From positions 87,917,333-87,981,332 of the forward strand of contig OV884013.1 in the NCBI GenBank assembly GCA_930367205.1: a stretch of DNA of 64,000 nt. Reading direction: 5' to 3'. The notes beneath the pieces were generated by a model, which was not told where the DNA came from, did not search any database, and saw nothing but the letters and a program-made list of their open reading frames with translations. The stretch comes from Acanthosoma haemorrhoidale (taxonomy: Eukaryota; Arthropoda; Insecta; Hemiptera; Acanthosomatidae). The position numbers were made by a program, and so were the translations under genes. Positions within the stretch are counted from its first letter, which is position 1. The number at the start of each line of letters is the position of its first letter. Shown here piece by piece: positions 1-12,500 of the stretch.

Positions 1-3000
1 GTAGGAGCAATGTCCCGGGATGGGCGTGGCCCTTGTCAATTGGTCCAGTTTCAATGGGAGCTTTGTAGAATCATTATCTACCATAGGTTGATAAGTACCC
101 ATAGCATGGCATATCTTCATTCGGATTGTAGGAGCAATGTCCCGGGATGGGCGTGGCCATGGAATATTGGTACAGTTTCAATGGGAACTTTGTAGAATCA
201 TTATCTACCGTACGTAAATAAGCAGTCATAGCCAGGCTTACTCTACGTACAGATTCTAGGAGCATATGCCGGGATGGGCGTGGCCCTTGTCAATTGGTAC
301 AGTTTCAATGGGAACTTTGTAGAATCATGATCTACCATAGGGTGATAAGTAGCCATAACCAGGCATGTGTTCATACGTATCGACGGAGCAACAACCCGGG
401 ATGAGTATGGCCCTTGTCAATTGGTCCAGTTTCAATGGGAACTTTGTAGAATCATTATCTACCATAGGTTGATAAGTAGCCATAGCCTGGCATATCTTCA
501 TTCGGATTGTAGGAGCAAAGTCCCGGGATGGGCGTGGCTCTAGGCAATAAATGGAGTCTCAATGGAACTCTTTAAAAATATTATCTACCATAGGTTGATA
601 AGTAGCCATAGCCTGGCATATCTTCATTCGGACCGTAGGAGCAAAGTCTCGGGATGGGTGTGGCCCTTGTCAATTGGTCCAGTTTCAATGGGAACTTTGT
701 AGAATCATTATCTACCATAGGTTGATAAGTAGCCATAGCCTGGCATATCTTCATTCGGATTGTAGGAGCAATGTCCCGGGATGGGCGTGGCCCTTGTCAA
801 TTGGTCCAGTTTCAATGGGAACTTTGTAGAATCATTATCTACCATAGGTTGATAAGTACCCATAGCATGGCATATCTTCATTCGGATTGTAGGAGCAATG
901 TCCCGGGATGGGCGTGGCCCTTGTCAATTGGTACAGTTTCAATGGAAACTTTGTAGAATCATTATCTACCATAGGTTGATAAGTAGCCATATCCTGGCAT
1001 TTGTTCTTTTGGATCGTAGGAGCAAAGTCCCTAGATGGGCGTGGCCCTTGTCAATTGGTGCAGTGCCAATGGGAACTTTGTAGAATCATGATCTACCATA
1101 GGGTGATAAGTAGCCATAACCAGGCATGTGTTCATACGTATCGACGGAGCAACAACCCGGGATGAGTATGGCCCTTGTCAATTGGTCCAGTTTCAATGGG
1201 AACTTTGTAGAATCATTATTTACCATAGGTTGATAAGTACCCATAGATAGGCATATCTTCATTCGGATCGTAGCAGCAAAGTCTCGGGATGGGTGTGGCC
1301 CTTGTCAATTGGTCCAGTTTCAATGGGAACTTTGTAGAATCATTATCTACCATAGGTTGATAAGTACCCATAGCATGGCATATCTTCATTCGGATTGTAG
1401 GAGCAATGTCCCGGGATGGGCGTGGCCATGGAATATTGGTACAGTTTCAATGGGAACTTTGTAGAATCATTATCTACCATACGTAAATAAGCAGTCATAG
1501 CCAGGCTTACTCTACGTACAGATTCTAGGAGCATATGCCGGGATGGGCGTGGCCCTTGTCAATTGGTACAGTTTCAATGGGAACTTTGTAGAATCGTTAT
1601 CTGCCATAGGTCGATAAGTACCCATAGCCTGGCTTATCTTCATTCGGATCGTAGAAGCAATGTCCCGGGATGGGTATGGCCCTTGTCAATTGGTACAGTT
1701 TCAATGGGAACTTTGTAGAATCATTATCTACCATACGTAAATAAGCAGTCATAGCCAGGCTTACTCTACGTACAGATTCTAGGAGCATATGCCGGGATGG
1801 GCGTGGCCCTTGTCAATTGGTGCAGTGCCAATGGGAACTTTGTAGAATCATGATCTACCATAGGGTGATAAGTAGCCATAGCCAGGCATGTGTTTATACG
1901 TATCGAAGGAGCAACAACCCGGGATGGGTATGGCCCTTGTCAATTGGTCCAGTTTCAATGGGAACTTTGTAGAATCATTATCTACCATAGGTTGATAAGT
2001 AGCCATATTCTGTCATATCTTCATTCGGATTGTAGGAGCAATGTCCCGGGATGGGCGTGGCCCTTGTGAATTGGTCCAGTTTCAATGGGAACTTTGTAGA
2101 ATCATTATCTACCATAGGTTGATAAGTACCCATAGCATGGCATATCTTCATTCGGATTGTAGGAGCAATGTCCCGGGATGGGCGTGGCCCTTGTCAATTG
2201 GTACAGTTTCAATGGAAACTTTGTAGAATCATTATCTACCATAGGTTGATAAGTAGCCATATCCTGGCATTTGTTCTTTTGGATCGTAGGAGCAAAGTCC
2301 CTAGATGGGCGTGGCCCTTGTCAATTGGTGCAGTGCCAATTGGAACTTTGTAGAATCATGATCTACCATAGGGTGATAAGTAGCCATAACCAGGCATGTG
2401 TTCATACGTATCGACGGAGCAACAACCCGGGATGAGTATGGCCCTTGTCAATTGGTCCAGTTTCAATGGGAACTTTGTAGAATCATTATCTACCATAGGT
2501 TGATAAGTACCCATAGCCAGGCATATCTTCATTCGGATCGTAGCAGCAAAGTCTCGGGATGGGTGTGGCCCTTGTCAATTGGTCCAGTTTCAATGGGAAC
2601 TTTGTAGAATCATTATCTACCATAGGTTGATAAGTAGCCATAGCCTGGCATATCTTCATTCGGATTGTAGGAGCAATGTCCCGGGATGGGCGTGGCCCTT
2701 GTCAATTGGTCCAGTTTCAATGGGAGCTTTGTAGAATCATTATCTACCATAGGTTGATAAGTACCCATAGCATGGCATATCTTCATTCGGATTGTAGGAG
2801 CAATGTCCCGGGATGGGCGTGGCCATGGAATATTGGTACAGTTTCAATGGGAACTTTGTAGAATCATTATCTACCGTACGTAAATAAGCAGTCATAGCCA
2901 GGCTTACTCTACGTACAGATTCTAGGAGCATATGCCGGGATGGGCGTGGCCCTTGTCAATTGGTACAGTTTCAATGGGAACTTTGTAGAATCGTTATCTG

Positions 3001-3802
3001 CCATAGGTCGATAAGTACCCATAGCCTGGCTTATCTTCATTCGGATCGTAGAAGCAATGTCCCGGGATGGGTATGGCCCTTGTCAATTGGTACAGTTTCA
3101 ATGGGAACTTTGTAGAATCATTATCTACCATACGTAAATAAGCAGTCATAGCCAGGCTTACTCTACGTACAGATTCTAGGAGCATATGCCGGGATGGGCG
3201 TGGCCCTTGTCAATTGGTGCAGTGCCAATGGGAACTTTGTAGAATCATGATCTACCATAGGGTGATAAGTAGCCATAGCCAGGCATGTGTTTATACGTAT
3301 CGAAGGAGCAACAACCCGGGATGGGTATGGCCCTTGTCAATTGGTGCAGTTTCAATGGGAACTTTGTAGAATCATGATCTACCATAGAGTGATAAGTAGC
3401 CATATTCTGGCATGTCTTCATTTGGATCGTATGAGCAATGTCCCGGGATGGGCGTGGCCCTTGTCAATTGGTACAGTTTCGATGGAATCTTTGTAGAATC
3501 ATTATCTACCATAGGTTGATAAGTAGCCATATCCTGGCATTTCTTCTTTTGGATCGTAGGAGCAAAGTCCCGGGATGGGTATGACCCTTGTCAATTGGTG
3601 CAGTGTCAATGGAACTTTGTAGAATCATTATCTACCATAGGGTGATAAGTAGCCATATCCTGGCATTTCTTCTTTTGGATCGTAGGAGCAAAGTCCCGGG
3701 ATGGGTATGACCCTTGGTAATTGGTGCAGTGTCAATGGGAACTTTGTAGAATCATAATTTACCTATTCTAGGAGCAAAGTTCCGGGAAAGGTGTGTGCAT
3801 AT
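1..3802. repeat. 127-bp tandem satellite array with higher-order structure
   Basis: About thirty head-to-tail copies of a unit of about 127 bp fill the left edge. Each unit carries a GGAGCAA...CCCGGGATGGGCGTGGCC block, a TTTCAATGGGAACTTTGTAGA block and an ATTATCTACCATAGGTTGAT block. Units differ by substitutions that recur at long range. Blocks 771-1255 and 2041-2525 match at an offset of 1,270 bp (10 units). Blocks 1343-1900 and 2740-3297 match at 1,397 bp (11 units). Positions 1-265 match 2667-2931, including private variants. This is the pattern left by unequal exchange. Units degrade after about 3,500 and the last partial one ends near 3,802. The array continues left of the window. Open frames of 60-69 codons on both strands are by-products of the repeat. 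Confidence 0.97.
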
Positions 3803-5250
3803 ATATTCGGCCTTTACTACATAAAGATACGTGATGTGGAAATGAAGCCCTTCTCAATTCAACATTGGCATATATTGAAATGGAAAAATACACTTTATTC
3901 TTACACTAGGTCTCCTGAGATTAACGGTGTATTACGCCTCTTACATTCAGAGCTAAACCCATAACAACGGCGTAAGTAATTATGGGGCCTTGACTGAACC
4001 AAGCCTGGGCATTGTAGTTTGGAAAGGGAACAATCCTTCTCAACAACAACGGCAAGCTCGTTGGTTTTATTACTTTTACTATGCAGAACCATAATTTACT
4101 GCTTATCCTACATTTAGAGTAGTGGAGCCAAGTGTCAGAAGGGAACTGGTATTCTTAACTGATATATGCTTATTGGTTGTATCACTCATACATTAGAGGG
4201 TTATACCCAACCCCAAATATAGTTTTATGTAAAGTTATATAGTCTTTCTGTCTTCCTTACCTACCAACACACAGTTGGAAAGGCCCAAATAATAAATTTA
4301 CCGTTGTCATATTATTCTTATTTAGCACTACTGTTCTGATCTCGTGGACATTATGTAGCATTATCAAAACCTATAGAGGAAATGAATTAAAGCAAGTGCA
4401 GAGTGCTCAAGATAGTGATTTAAATTTAATGATCTAACTAAAGGAAATTGCTCAAAGTCTGGGGTAGTCATTTCCAAGATGCACCGAATTTGCTGTAGTT
4501 TATACATTATCGCTGATTTGGCATAAGTATAGATGATGGTAGCCACGCTGGGGATATGGATATTATCACAGATGAATGTAACTTAATGGCATCTATTGCA
4601 AGGCTGAAGCTCACAAAGGAGGTAGAGAAAGTACTACTACTGACTGAATAAAATATGGTGGAGAATAAATGACAAAGTGCTGACAGAAGCTTTTCAAGAA
4701 GGTGTGGTCAGAAAAGAGGACGCCCTAGGGTTTGGAAGATAACATAGTAATAACTCTTTGCAAGAAGAGACTATTACATGGTCGACAGAAGAAATATATG
4801 GGGGCACGACTAGCTAAAAAGGTTCGTCTACCAGTCTGTCCGAGATGAGGGGATCCGTTTTCGTAAGACAAAGAGGGACTTCTCCACACGGCACCTCCAA
4901 TAGGACGATGGCACGCGAATCTATATCGGCGAGTAAAGGACGTTGGTCAACCGGCACCTCTACTCGCTAGCGAAGCAGATGATAATGGCAGGGATGGTGA
5001 AGTTCGTCTGATTCCGTGGTGGTGAAGTCTGGACAGCGGCCTACTGGTTGTTGTCATTGGTAAGCCGGGGGACCTGGATGTCTTCACGTGGCATCCACTC
5101 AACTTTAATTTATTTTTTTAGAAAAAAGTATACCTATTTCTATATGCCACAAACCTCTGCTGCACCTTACTTTTTGTTACCCGACTTCCCTTTACCAAGC
5201 CAGCCACCATTCCCCAACCTGCTTTTTTTCTTTTCTTTCCAATTTTCCTT

Positions 5251-5252
<2 letters not shown>
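3803..5252. other. Intergenic sequence, no gene seen
   Basis: Unique-looking sequence next to the satellite. Only short open frames without motifs are present. From about 4,590 to 5,080 the composition is less AT-rich and could be the edge of an unrecognised mobile element, but no domain or terminal repeat could be found. Confidence 0.5.

Positions 5253-5290
<38 letters not shown>
5253..5290. repeat. (TA)n microsatellite
   Basis: Nineteen uninterrupted TA units. They lie in a pyrimidine-rich stretch just upstream of the LINE at 5.5 kb. A 152-codon open frame crossing the repeat is composition-driven and is not called as a gene. Confidence 0.95.
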
Positions 5291-5294
<4 letters not shown>

Positions 5295-5499
5295 ATATTT
5301 CTTTTAGTATAATGTCATTAAGTCTGTATATACTTTTCATCATACATTTATTTCATAATATTTACTTTTTTGTAGAATATCGTCGTTGCCTTAGCAGCTT
5401 CCCACTGATGACGGTGTATCTTTCAACACTCCTCCTCAGCATGACTGATGTTTTAACCACCTATCTTATAAATTCCCAATCACCTCCTGCTGTTAGACT

Positions 5500-8060
5500 T
5501 TACTAACAACTTTTTCCATAATATCGCTGTCTTCGAAACTAGCTTAAACCCTACATTCCTTCCTCATCTGACTCCCTCCCCAATAATACCTTTCTCCTCC
5601 ATGACCGGGTTGACCAGACAGGTGCAGGTGGAGTAGGTCTGTATGAACATGGCAGCCAAAAGACTCAAATTCTTGCCCCCCCCCCTTCCGATCATCCACA
5701 CAAAGAGTTCCTTATTATTGAAATTGCCTGCAACTTCCGTCCTGTCCTATATGCTGCAGTGTATCGCCCTCGAGATGTGTCTTTTGAACCAATTTTTGAG
5801 TCAGCCCTCGTTTTGTTCCCTTCTACTCCAATACAAATATCTCCGGTGACCTAAATACCAACCTTTTATTGGATTACCACGATATGCGCTACCTAGAGGA
5901 CCTGTTATTTTTGTTCCATCTCTTCATTGTCCCTCCCACTGCTACTCATCACACTTGTAAGTATTATACTTAGCTGGATCTCTACGTCATTGACTCTTTT
6001 GCAAATCTTCTGTCCTCTTCTCTGCTACCTGTTGCGTTCCTGTTCTCTCATGACCTAATCCAAATTTCCTATAATATCTAGACCCTATGCTTGCAGCCTG
6101 TCACAATTTGGATAGCCTTACCTTCGAAAACATTCTTCCGGATCTCTAAGCTCTGTATTAGAATACTGTTTGCTCCTGCACCACAACTGACTCTATGGTG
6201 GACATCCTCACTAGCAACCTCCTTAATGCACATGCAGAAGCCCTAAAAACCTCTAGTCGTCCTCCTCCGTGGATATGCCAGGAGATCAGGGACTAGGAAC
6301 TAATGCGTGAGGATGTCCGAAGACGATTCAGGCACACAAGGCTTGTAAATGACTATCAGCCATCCGGGGTACCCTGAAAATTCACCCATGCTACAGTCCG
6401 GTGGTCCAAGTACTTTCATGAAGCCCTCTTCTCTGCTCCTGATTCCAAATTCAAATGGCAACTCCTTCGAAAACTCTCCATCTGTAACTCCTCTGGTGCT
6501 TCCTCCTCGCAGGTTTTCCAGATTCACCTGATGAATTAAACTCATATTTGTATCTTCCTCCTCGACCATTTCACCACCTCCCTCTTCCCATAGTGCTAAC
6601 TAATATTGATGATTAATGATTAATGAGTACCATTCATCACCAAACGACTATCACCCAATATCCATCCTTAGTAATCTTTTCAAACCTCTTGACAGACTAG
6701 TTCAATCCCAAATCTCCGATTTCCTTGAACAGTCCCAACTTCTTAATCCTTTCCAATCTAGTTTTTGTCCCGGTTACTCCACACATTCTGCACTAACTAA
6801 TATCACTAGTTACTGTTTGGATATCGTATGTTGCATGGAGAATATTTAAGAGCCATAAGATGACAACACTGTCACCTTTTTGTATGGTTATAAATGATTT
6901 TCACGAAGCTTGTGTTTTTTCGAGTAGTAGTTGCCCTGATCTGTAGTGATGTAATTATGATAAATAAATGTGAATACAAATGTAACAGTTTTAATTATTC
7001 AATAATAGCCACACAAAACAGTTACATTCATGCCACTATTGATCAACAAAACCTTACAGTTCTAATTCTCCTAAATTTCTCTAAAGCACTTGATACCTTC
7101 GACCGCTCACTCAGTCCTTTCCAAGTTAAAATCATTAACCTTCTCCAATAGAAGCTCTAGCTGCTGGTTTCTCTCCAATCACTCCCAAGTAGTAGCTTTC
7201 CCTAATCAAACCCTATTTGCCTCCCTCACTCTTTCCTCCTGTGTTGCCCAGAGATCCAGCATTTCTCCCCTTATTTTTAGTGCTACATAAACGGATTAGT
7301 CCCTGGGCAAACCTAGGGATAACCAATGACTAATTTCTCTACTTGAAAGTTCCCGTCGGTCAATTTTCATTGCTCCTTACCATCTGCTCCATCAACCTAT
7401 ATGTTAAGTCCTAGAATCCTCCCTCCTTTTCCCTCACTTTGAGTGTGGCTGTATGATGTATGGGTGTCTCTCAGTGGGACCCAGAGATAAGTTGAGGCAA
7501 ATCATGAATTGCTTTGTTAGATTTTTTTCTTGGTACTCCACGGTGCTCCCACCTCTTCGCTCAGTTAGGGTAGCTCTTCCACTATTTCTGTGCACAATAT
7601 TTCCTCAGTTCGTTCCTTTTTCAAACCATCTGTTCTCATTACTCTCCTTATATATACAATTCTCTATAGTTCGTAACTCAGTCTATTCTGGGAACACTAA
7701 ATCATGTCTCTCTGATCTTCACACTCCTGCCAAAAAAAGGCAGCATATGATCGTTCTTTCCTCACTCCCTCCACTACCCTTTGGAATTCTCTGCCTCCTG
7801 ATTCTCTACCTACTTCTGACATGCACCATGCTTACAAACCTTCAAAACCCTCCTATTCCAAAACCCCCTCACCTCATCCATGTCTTTGTTTACTAATTGC
7901 AGTTAAATATTTTTATTTTATTATTTGTTCTTACTGAGTTTTACACCTTATTTTATATAGTCATAGAGTTTTTCTTCTCTTTGTATCATCTGTACATTAT
8001 TGTAATTCATAGGGGTCTTCGTTCTGGATTAAAATTTATATTCTATTCTCTCTAAATCTA
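5500..8060 (+). mobile_element. Decayed CR1/L2-like non-LTR retrotransposon (LINE), endonuclease + reverse transcriptase
   Basis: The plus strand holds the parts of a LINE ORF2 in the correct order but broken by frameshifts and stops. Around 5,620-5,830 is an endonuclease-type segment (GAGGVGLY, then LLIIEIACNF-like and YRPRDVSFEPIF across frames). At 6,616-6,840 is the RT segment ([20 protein letters not shown], then LNPFQSSF and GYSTHSALTNIT). At 7,040-7,280 is LILLNFSKALDTFDRS followed by a QRSSISPLIFS remnant of the PQGS region. Near 7,740-7,850 is a LWNSLP-type C-terminus, then an AT-rich 3' tail. The RT pattern is that of the CR1/L2 side of the Jockey superfamily. No catalytic YADD box was located, so the element is dead. 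The boundaries are approximate. Confidence 0.8.
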
Positions 8061-8715
8061 AATTAGAATAGAACAGAACCTAAGGAAGTTCATATTGGAT
8101 GACCTTGAAGCAAACAAGTTTGGATCTATCCATGAGAGGCAAATTCAAGACCATATTTTCTCCTTAAGAATGATAATTAAGAAGGCATGGAACAGGGCAT
8201 GGGACATATATTCATTGATTTAAGGTTTGCATTTGGTTCTAAAAACCAAGGCAGGATATATGGAATGGTATGGAGAGAAACTAGTTCCACCTAACCTGAT
8301 CAATCAATGCCATAAAGACTTTATCTGAAACCAAGGGAATCCTGAGACTAAATGACAGTCAATAGGAAGGATTTAAATTTTATCAAGGTGCTCAAAAGGC
8401 AACACCTTAAGTCCACTTCTCTGTATGCATATGCATGATTGAAGTTCGGAAAAATCAAAATTAATCTCTTGCCCTTTAAGGCATGCAGAATGGCCCTGAC
8501 TCTAATTATGTAGAACTATAATACACTTCTCTCTATAATTCCCTTCAACATCACATTTTTTTTTTATTCCAGGAGAAACTCAACATCACAGAAGATGTAG
8601 GACGAGAGAGGAGATTAGTCAGTAGGCTGCTTGCCTCAGGGCATCAGCTCCTACTGTGGACCTCAGGTAATAACCAATTGATGTACTATCCTACAAACAT
8701 TAATATACATATATA
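8061..8715. other. Intergenic sequence, no gene seen
   Basis: AT-rich sequence between the LINE tail and the solo LTR. No open frame with recognisable motifs was found. Confidence 0.5.
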
Positions 8716-8720
8716 GTTTC

Positions 8721-9530
8721 TGTCGGGGGGCGTCACTAGGGGAGTGCCTGATCACTCTAGCCCTGGTGACAAGTGCGGATCGTTGTAGTAAATAACATGG
8801 ACCATGTTCCATGTCGGCGTTAATATCTGAATCCATTTTTATTGATAGGGATGTGTCCCGACAATACACTGTGTTCAGGAGAAGAGGTTCAGAGGTTCAT
8901 AAAGAATAAGACCAGTTTTCAGAGTTCGGGCGGGAGATCGGCAGCGTAATAGTTACAAGTTGTCAAAGGGTCTGCTAGAGGCTGTGAGACAGGGATGGCG
9001 CAGAGGTGTGGCAGAGATAGTAGGCTGACGAGGAGTCTGTGTGTCTGCCTACCAGGGCCAAGCGGCCCTGGCGTAAAGCGACCAAGTAGTGCGGCTGAGG
9101 AGACTAGGAAAAAGAGTGGTATCCAGGGCGAAACCCCTTGGTTTTAAACATTACTTCCCCTTCCTAAAACATTACTTCCCCTTCCTACCGGAAGGAGGAG
9201 CCTAGCTTGAACGGGGTATGTTTATGATGTCACACCTGCGCCGAGTACGTGCCCCTCGTCCCCTAAAGCACTGTTTATTGGCATGGCTTTTAGATTTTAT
9301 GACCGCCGGAAAGTGATTGAAGGTCTGCCCGGGTCTATTTTATTAGGGGCAGGTGGCTTACCCTCTCAGGTTTTATTGCTGTCGACCTTCGACCCTCTGT
9401 GCCTTGTTATACGACTTCCGACCTCTCTATGATTTATTACAAGAAGTTTACAAAGATTTGCATTTATATTATAATACACTATGCACCAGAGTATAGGGTG
9501 ATTTAACACTTATGTAGTTGAGTCACTACA
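8721..9530 (+). mobile_element. Solo LTR, family A copy 1 (5-bp TSD GTTTC)
   Basis: An 810-bp segment starts TGTCGGG and ends CACTACA. It is flanked on both sides by GTTTC (8716-8720 and 9531-9535), a perfect 5-bp target-site duplication. It aligns along its length with 39,038-39,850: both share the GGGGAGTGCCT start region, a block on CATGGACCATGTTCCATGTC, a TCCCGACAATACA block and an ATGCACCAGAGTATAGGGT block near the 3' end. No internal retrotransposon sequence is attached, so it is a solo LTR left by recombination between the two LTRs. The TG...CA ends and 5-bp TSD fit an LTR retrotransposon; the superfamily cannot be decided without the coding part. Confidence 0.9.
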
Positions 9531-9535
9531 GTTTC

Positions 9536-12500
9536 AATATATACAGCCGAATTATCCAATATCCTGCGAGTAATGAGGATGAAAAATATTGACAACCTGT
9601 GGCAGAATAACTAACTTGAAGGCTCTAGGCCCAATCTGTTTTTTGTTCACTATTATCCTGACATGTAAGCACTTAAATTTACAGCATAAACTGTACGTCT
9701 GTTGAGTTGGCCAAATAAAAAAATACTATGAAACTTAATGCTAATCAGATAAATGAAAAATAATAATGCAATTATAATAAATGATTTGATCTGTCACAGA
9801 GTAGAGTAATTTTAGTTGCTGGTTGATCATTTTTCATTCAAATGATTACATTTAAGTCAAAGTCACTCCCCTTCAGGACTAATATTAAGTATATCATAAC
9901 TATAAAAACATTTAAAAATTGTTTCTTCAAACAGGTACTAAACAAATTTTTAAATAAGTCAATCATTGAATCCACCCATAGTTCAAGTTTGTCATCCCTA
10001 AATTGGCAACTATCTGTAAGAATAAACAAGTAACCCAAATAAATAATCACAGCAAAAAATCTTAGTATAAGTGAAGGCAATAATTTAATCATAAATATCA
10101 TAAAAAAAACAATTCATAGATTGAAAAAGCATTGTTTTATCAATATATTAATATTATGTAAAATAGAACAATAATTATTAATTTTTATTTATTTATTTTT
10201 AAAATTATTTTTTAATTTCTAATAATTAACAAGAGACTATATGTCTATTTAAAAATAAAATTCTAAAATTAATAAAAAAGATGTATCCATCAGGAATTCA
10301 ACCCTATCAGGAAATCCACATCTGTTTACAACTGATTATACTTTGAGAAAAGTTTCTTTACTCAACACAATTGTATTGTCATAACAGTCATGAGTTAAAG
10401 GTTTGTTGGTTTTTGGACCAGCAAGTGATTTTTCACTATTCATGCTCAGCAAGCAAACTAATAACACAAGTAATGTTGCATCTAACTATAAATAATTATA
10501 TTTGTTAATCTGGGAAAACACTAGTTAATATAAATGTCAAAGAAATTGTATCTAGCCAAATACATGAATGTGACAAACACTATTGGTTAAAGATTTTGAA
10601 AACCAAAAGCATTGGAAAATGCCTTTTTATAAGTCATTGATTCTAAGGATATTTAATTAAAGTCTTAGTGATATTTCTATTCAGAGGGTCTGGACAAGCT
10701 TTTTACAAGTGGGAAAAATGACACTGATGGAGCCTACTTTGATTCATAAAACCTTGTTTAAAGTAAAAGCATTTGTTTTATTTTTTTAGTTTATGACCTT
10801 AAACTGGTAATTATTTTCAGACAACCCTATACGTTAGTTAATTGCTGTGGTAACAGGGGGCTGTCCTCGGTGGATTATAGTGGTGTAGCCAGGGGGCATG
10901 GGGAGGTTGCATCCCCAAAAACATTTTTGGAAGAAGAAAAATAAAAACATTGTGTAAAATATCCTATATTTTTTTATACATAAAACCAACTAAGTATAGT
11001 ATAATTATAATTTTTTTTTCTCCCGTATGAAACAGCGAAACAAATGCCACTGTTTGATGGAGTTCTAGCAATAAAAAAATTATCATTTTGTTGATTAAAT
11101 TTTTTTTTTTCAGAAATGACAGCAAACTACCAAGAAGAATGTTACATGAAGACTATAGAATGTCATCTTCAGCTAATGAAGTAAACAGCAGTTATCAATG
11201 GAGACACTTCGTTTGGAACATTATAGACAATTTCTGATTATTATACATTAGGCTTACATCCTAATTATTATAATTAGTAAGCAAGTGTTGTATGCTACAA
11301 AATAAGTAATTCATTTATTGAATGAATTATTAGTCTCCATTGTGACATCATTTATTCTTCTGAAATATTGTCTTATGCAAAGTAAAATCTACTTTGCAAA
11401 TTAAAGAGCCAATTTGATTCTGGCATAGAAATATTTTCTTGACATACTAGCTTGCATCAATTAATTGATAATCAAGCCAATTAACAATTATTTTGTAACA
11501 AATAAAAAATTGTTACAACGTGATCAGGCATAAGCACATAAAAGTAAATTTTCATTACATGAAAAATACTTATGAATATCAGGAACATAAAGTTTTCTGA
11601 AGAGAAAATATCAGATTTTTAGAGATTTTAAAACTGTATTCAAAGATCTGTTGCTAATCTCTTTTATCTGTCAAGCAAATTGTTCAAAATTTATGGTAGT
11701 ATTCTACTATCAAGAAATCCAAGAAGAGAAACTAAACCATCTATCAAATAGATGTACACAAATGTTGCATGGCCTAAGGGTCCACTGAATTTTTGTTGTA
11801 ATGACCACTAATTCAGATGAATAAGCAAGGACCTTTTAGACAGTTATTGAGTTTCTATTCTAGAAATAGACAAGGAAATAACTGTTGAAACAAAATTTTA
11901 AAAAAATTACCTTTAAGTTGGGTGAAGGTTTTGACAAATTATGAAGCTCTTAAAATTGCTATAGTTTGAACTATCACCATGCCCAACAATTTTTTACCTA
12001 AAAGTTGTTGGAGGAAGTATTGCATTTGACCATTATATTGATTTGAGCGGAAGTATATACATTCTTTAAGCTTCCTTTATAGATTAAAATAATTTTTATG
12101 GGGATATTTATGCTCTAAGTCAACAACGACAACAACAAAATTACCACATCTGAAAAGTAAAGGGATGACTTATTAATAAATGCCTATGAATTTCTCAAAA
12201 AGAAAATAGCATACTTTTAAATTCATGATTTTTAAATGAATTAATTATTGCTATTTAGAATAATAATACATTTTGATCTATAGAGCATTGCCTTATTAAA
12301 AGATTGCTGAAAAGGTGCTTGAGGTTTAACTCACTCTTTCTGAAAGTAGCCAATTGTTGGTTATTTTACTTATGAATATATTATATAAATAAGTCTATCT
12401 CTTTATTATTATAAAGGGTATAATTTGACTAGCATAGATTGGGTAACCAAAAAATTATTTTGAGTGTTAGAGAAATCAGTGAATAATAATCATTAACTGA

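Noticed and set aside
1..3496. Many 61-69 codon frames in the satellite on both strands (MSRDGRGPC..., MLLESVRRV...)
   Set aside because: They repeat with the 127-bp unit. Because 127 is not a multiple of three the frame shifts in each unit, so they are repeat by-products and not genes.
5048..5506. 152-codon plus-strand frame
   Set aside because: It is carried by a pyrimidine-rich stretch and the (TA)n microsatellite (YIYIYIYIYI) and has no domain.
10879..10917. hAT-like terminal sequence GTGTAGCCAGGGGGCATGGG
   Set aside because: Only one end is seen; no second inverted end, 8-bp duplication or transposase was found.
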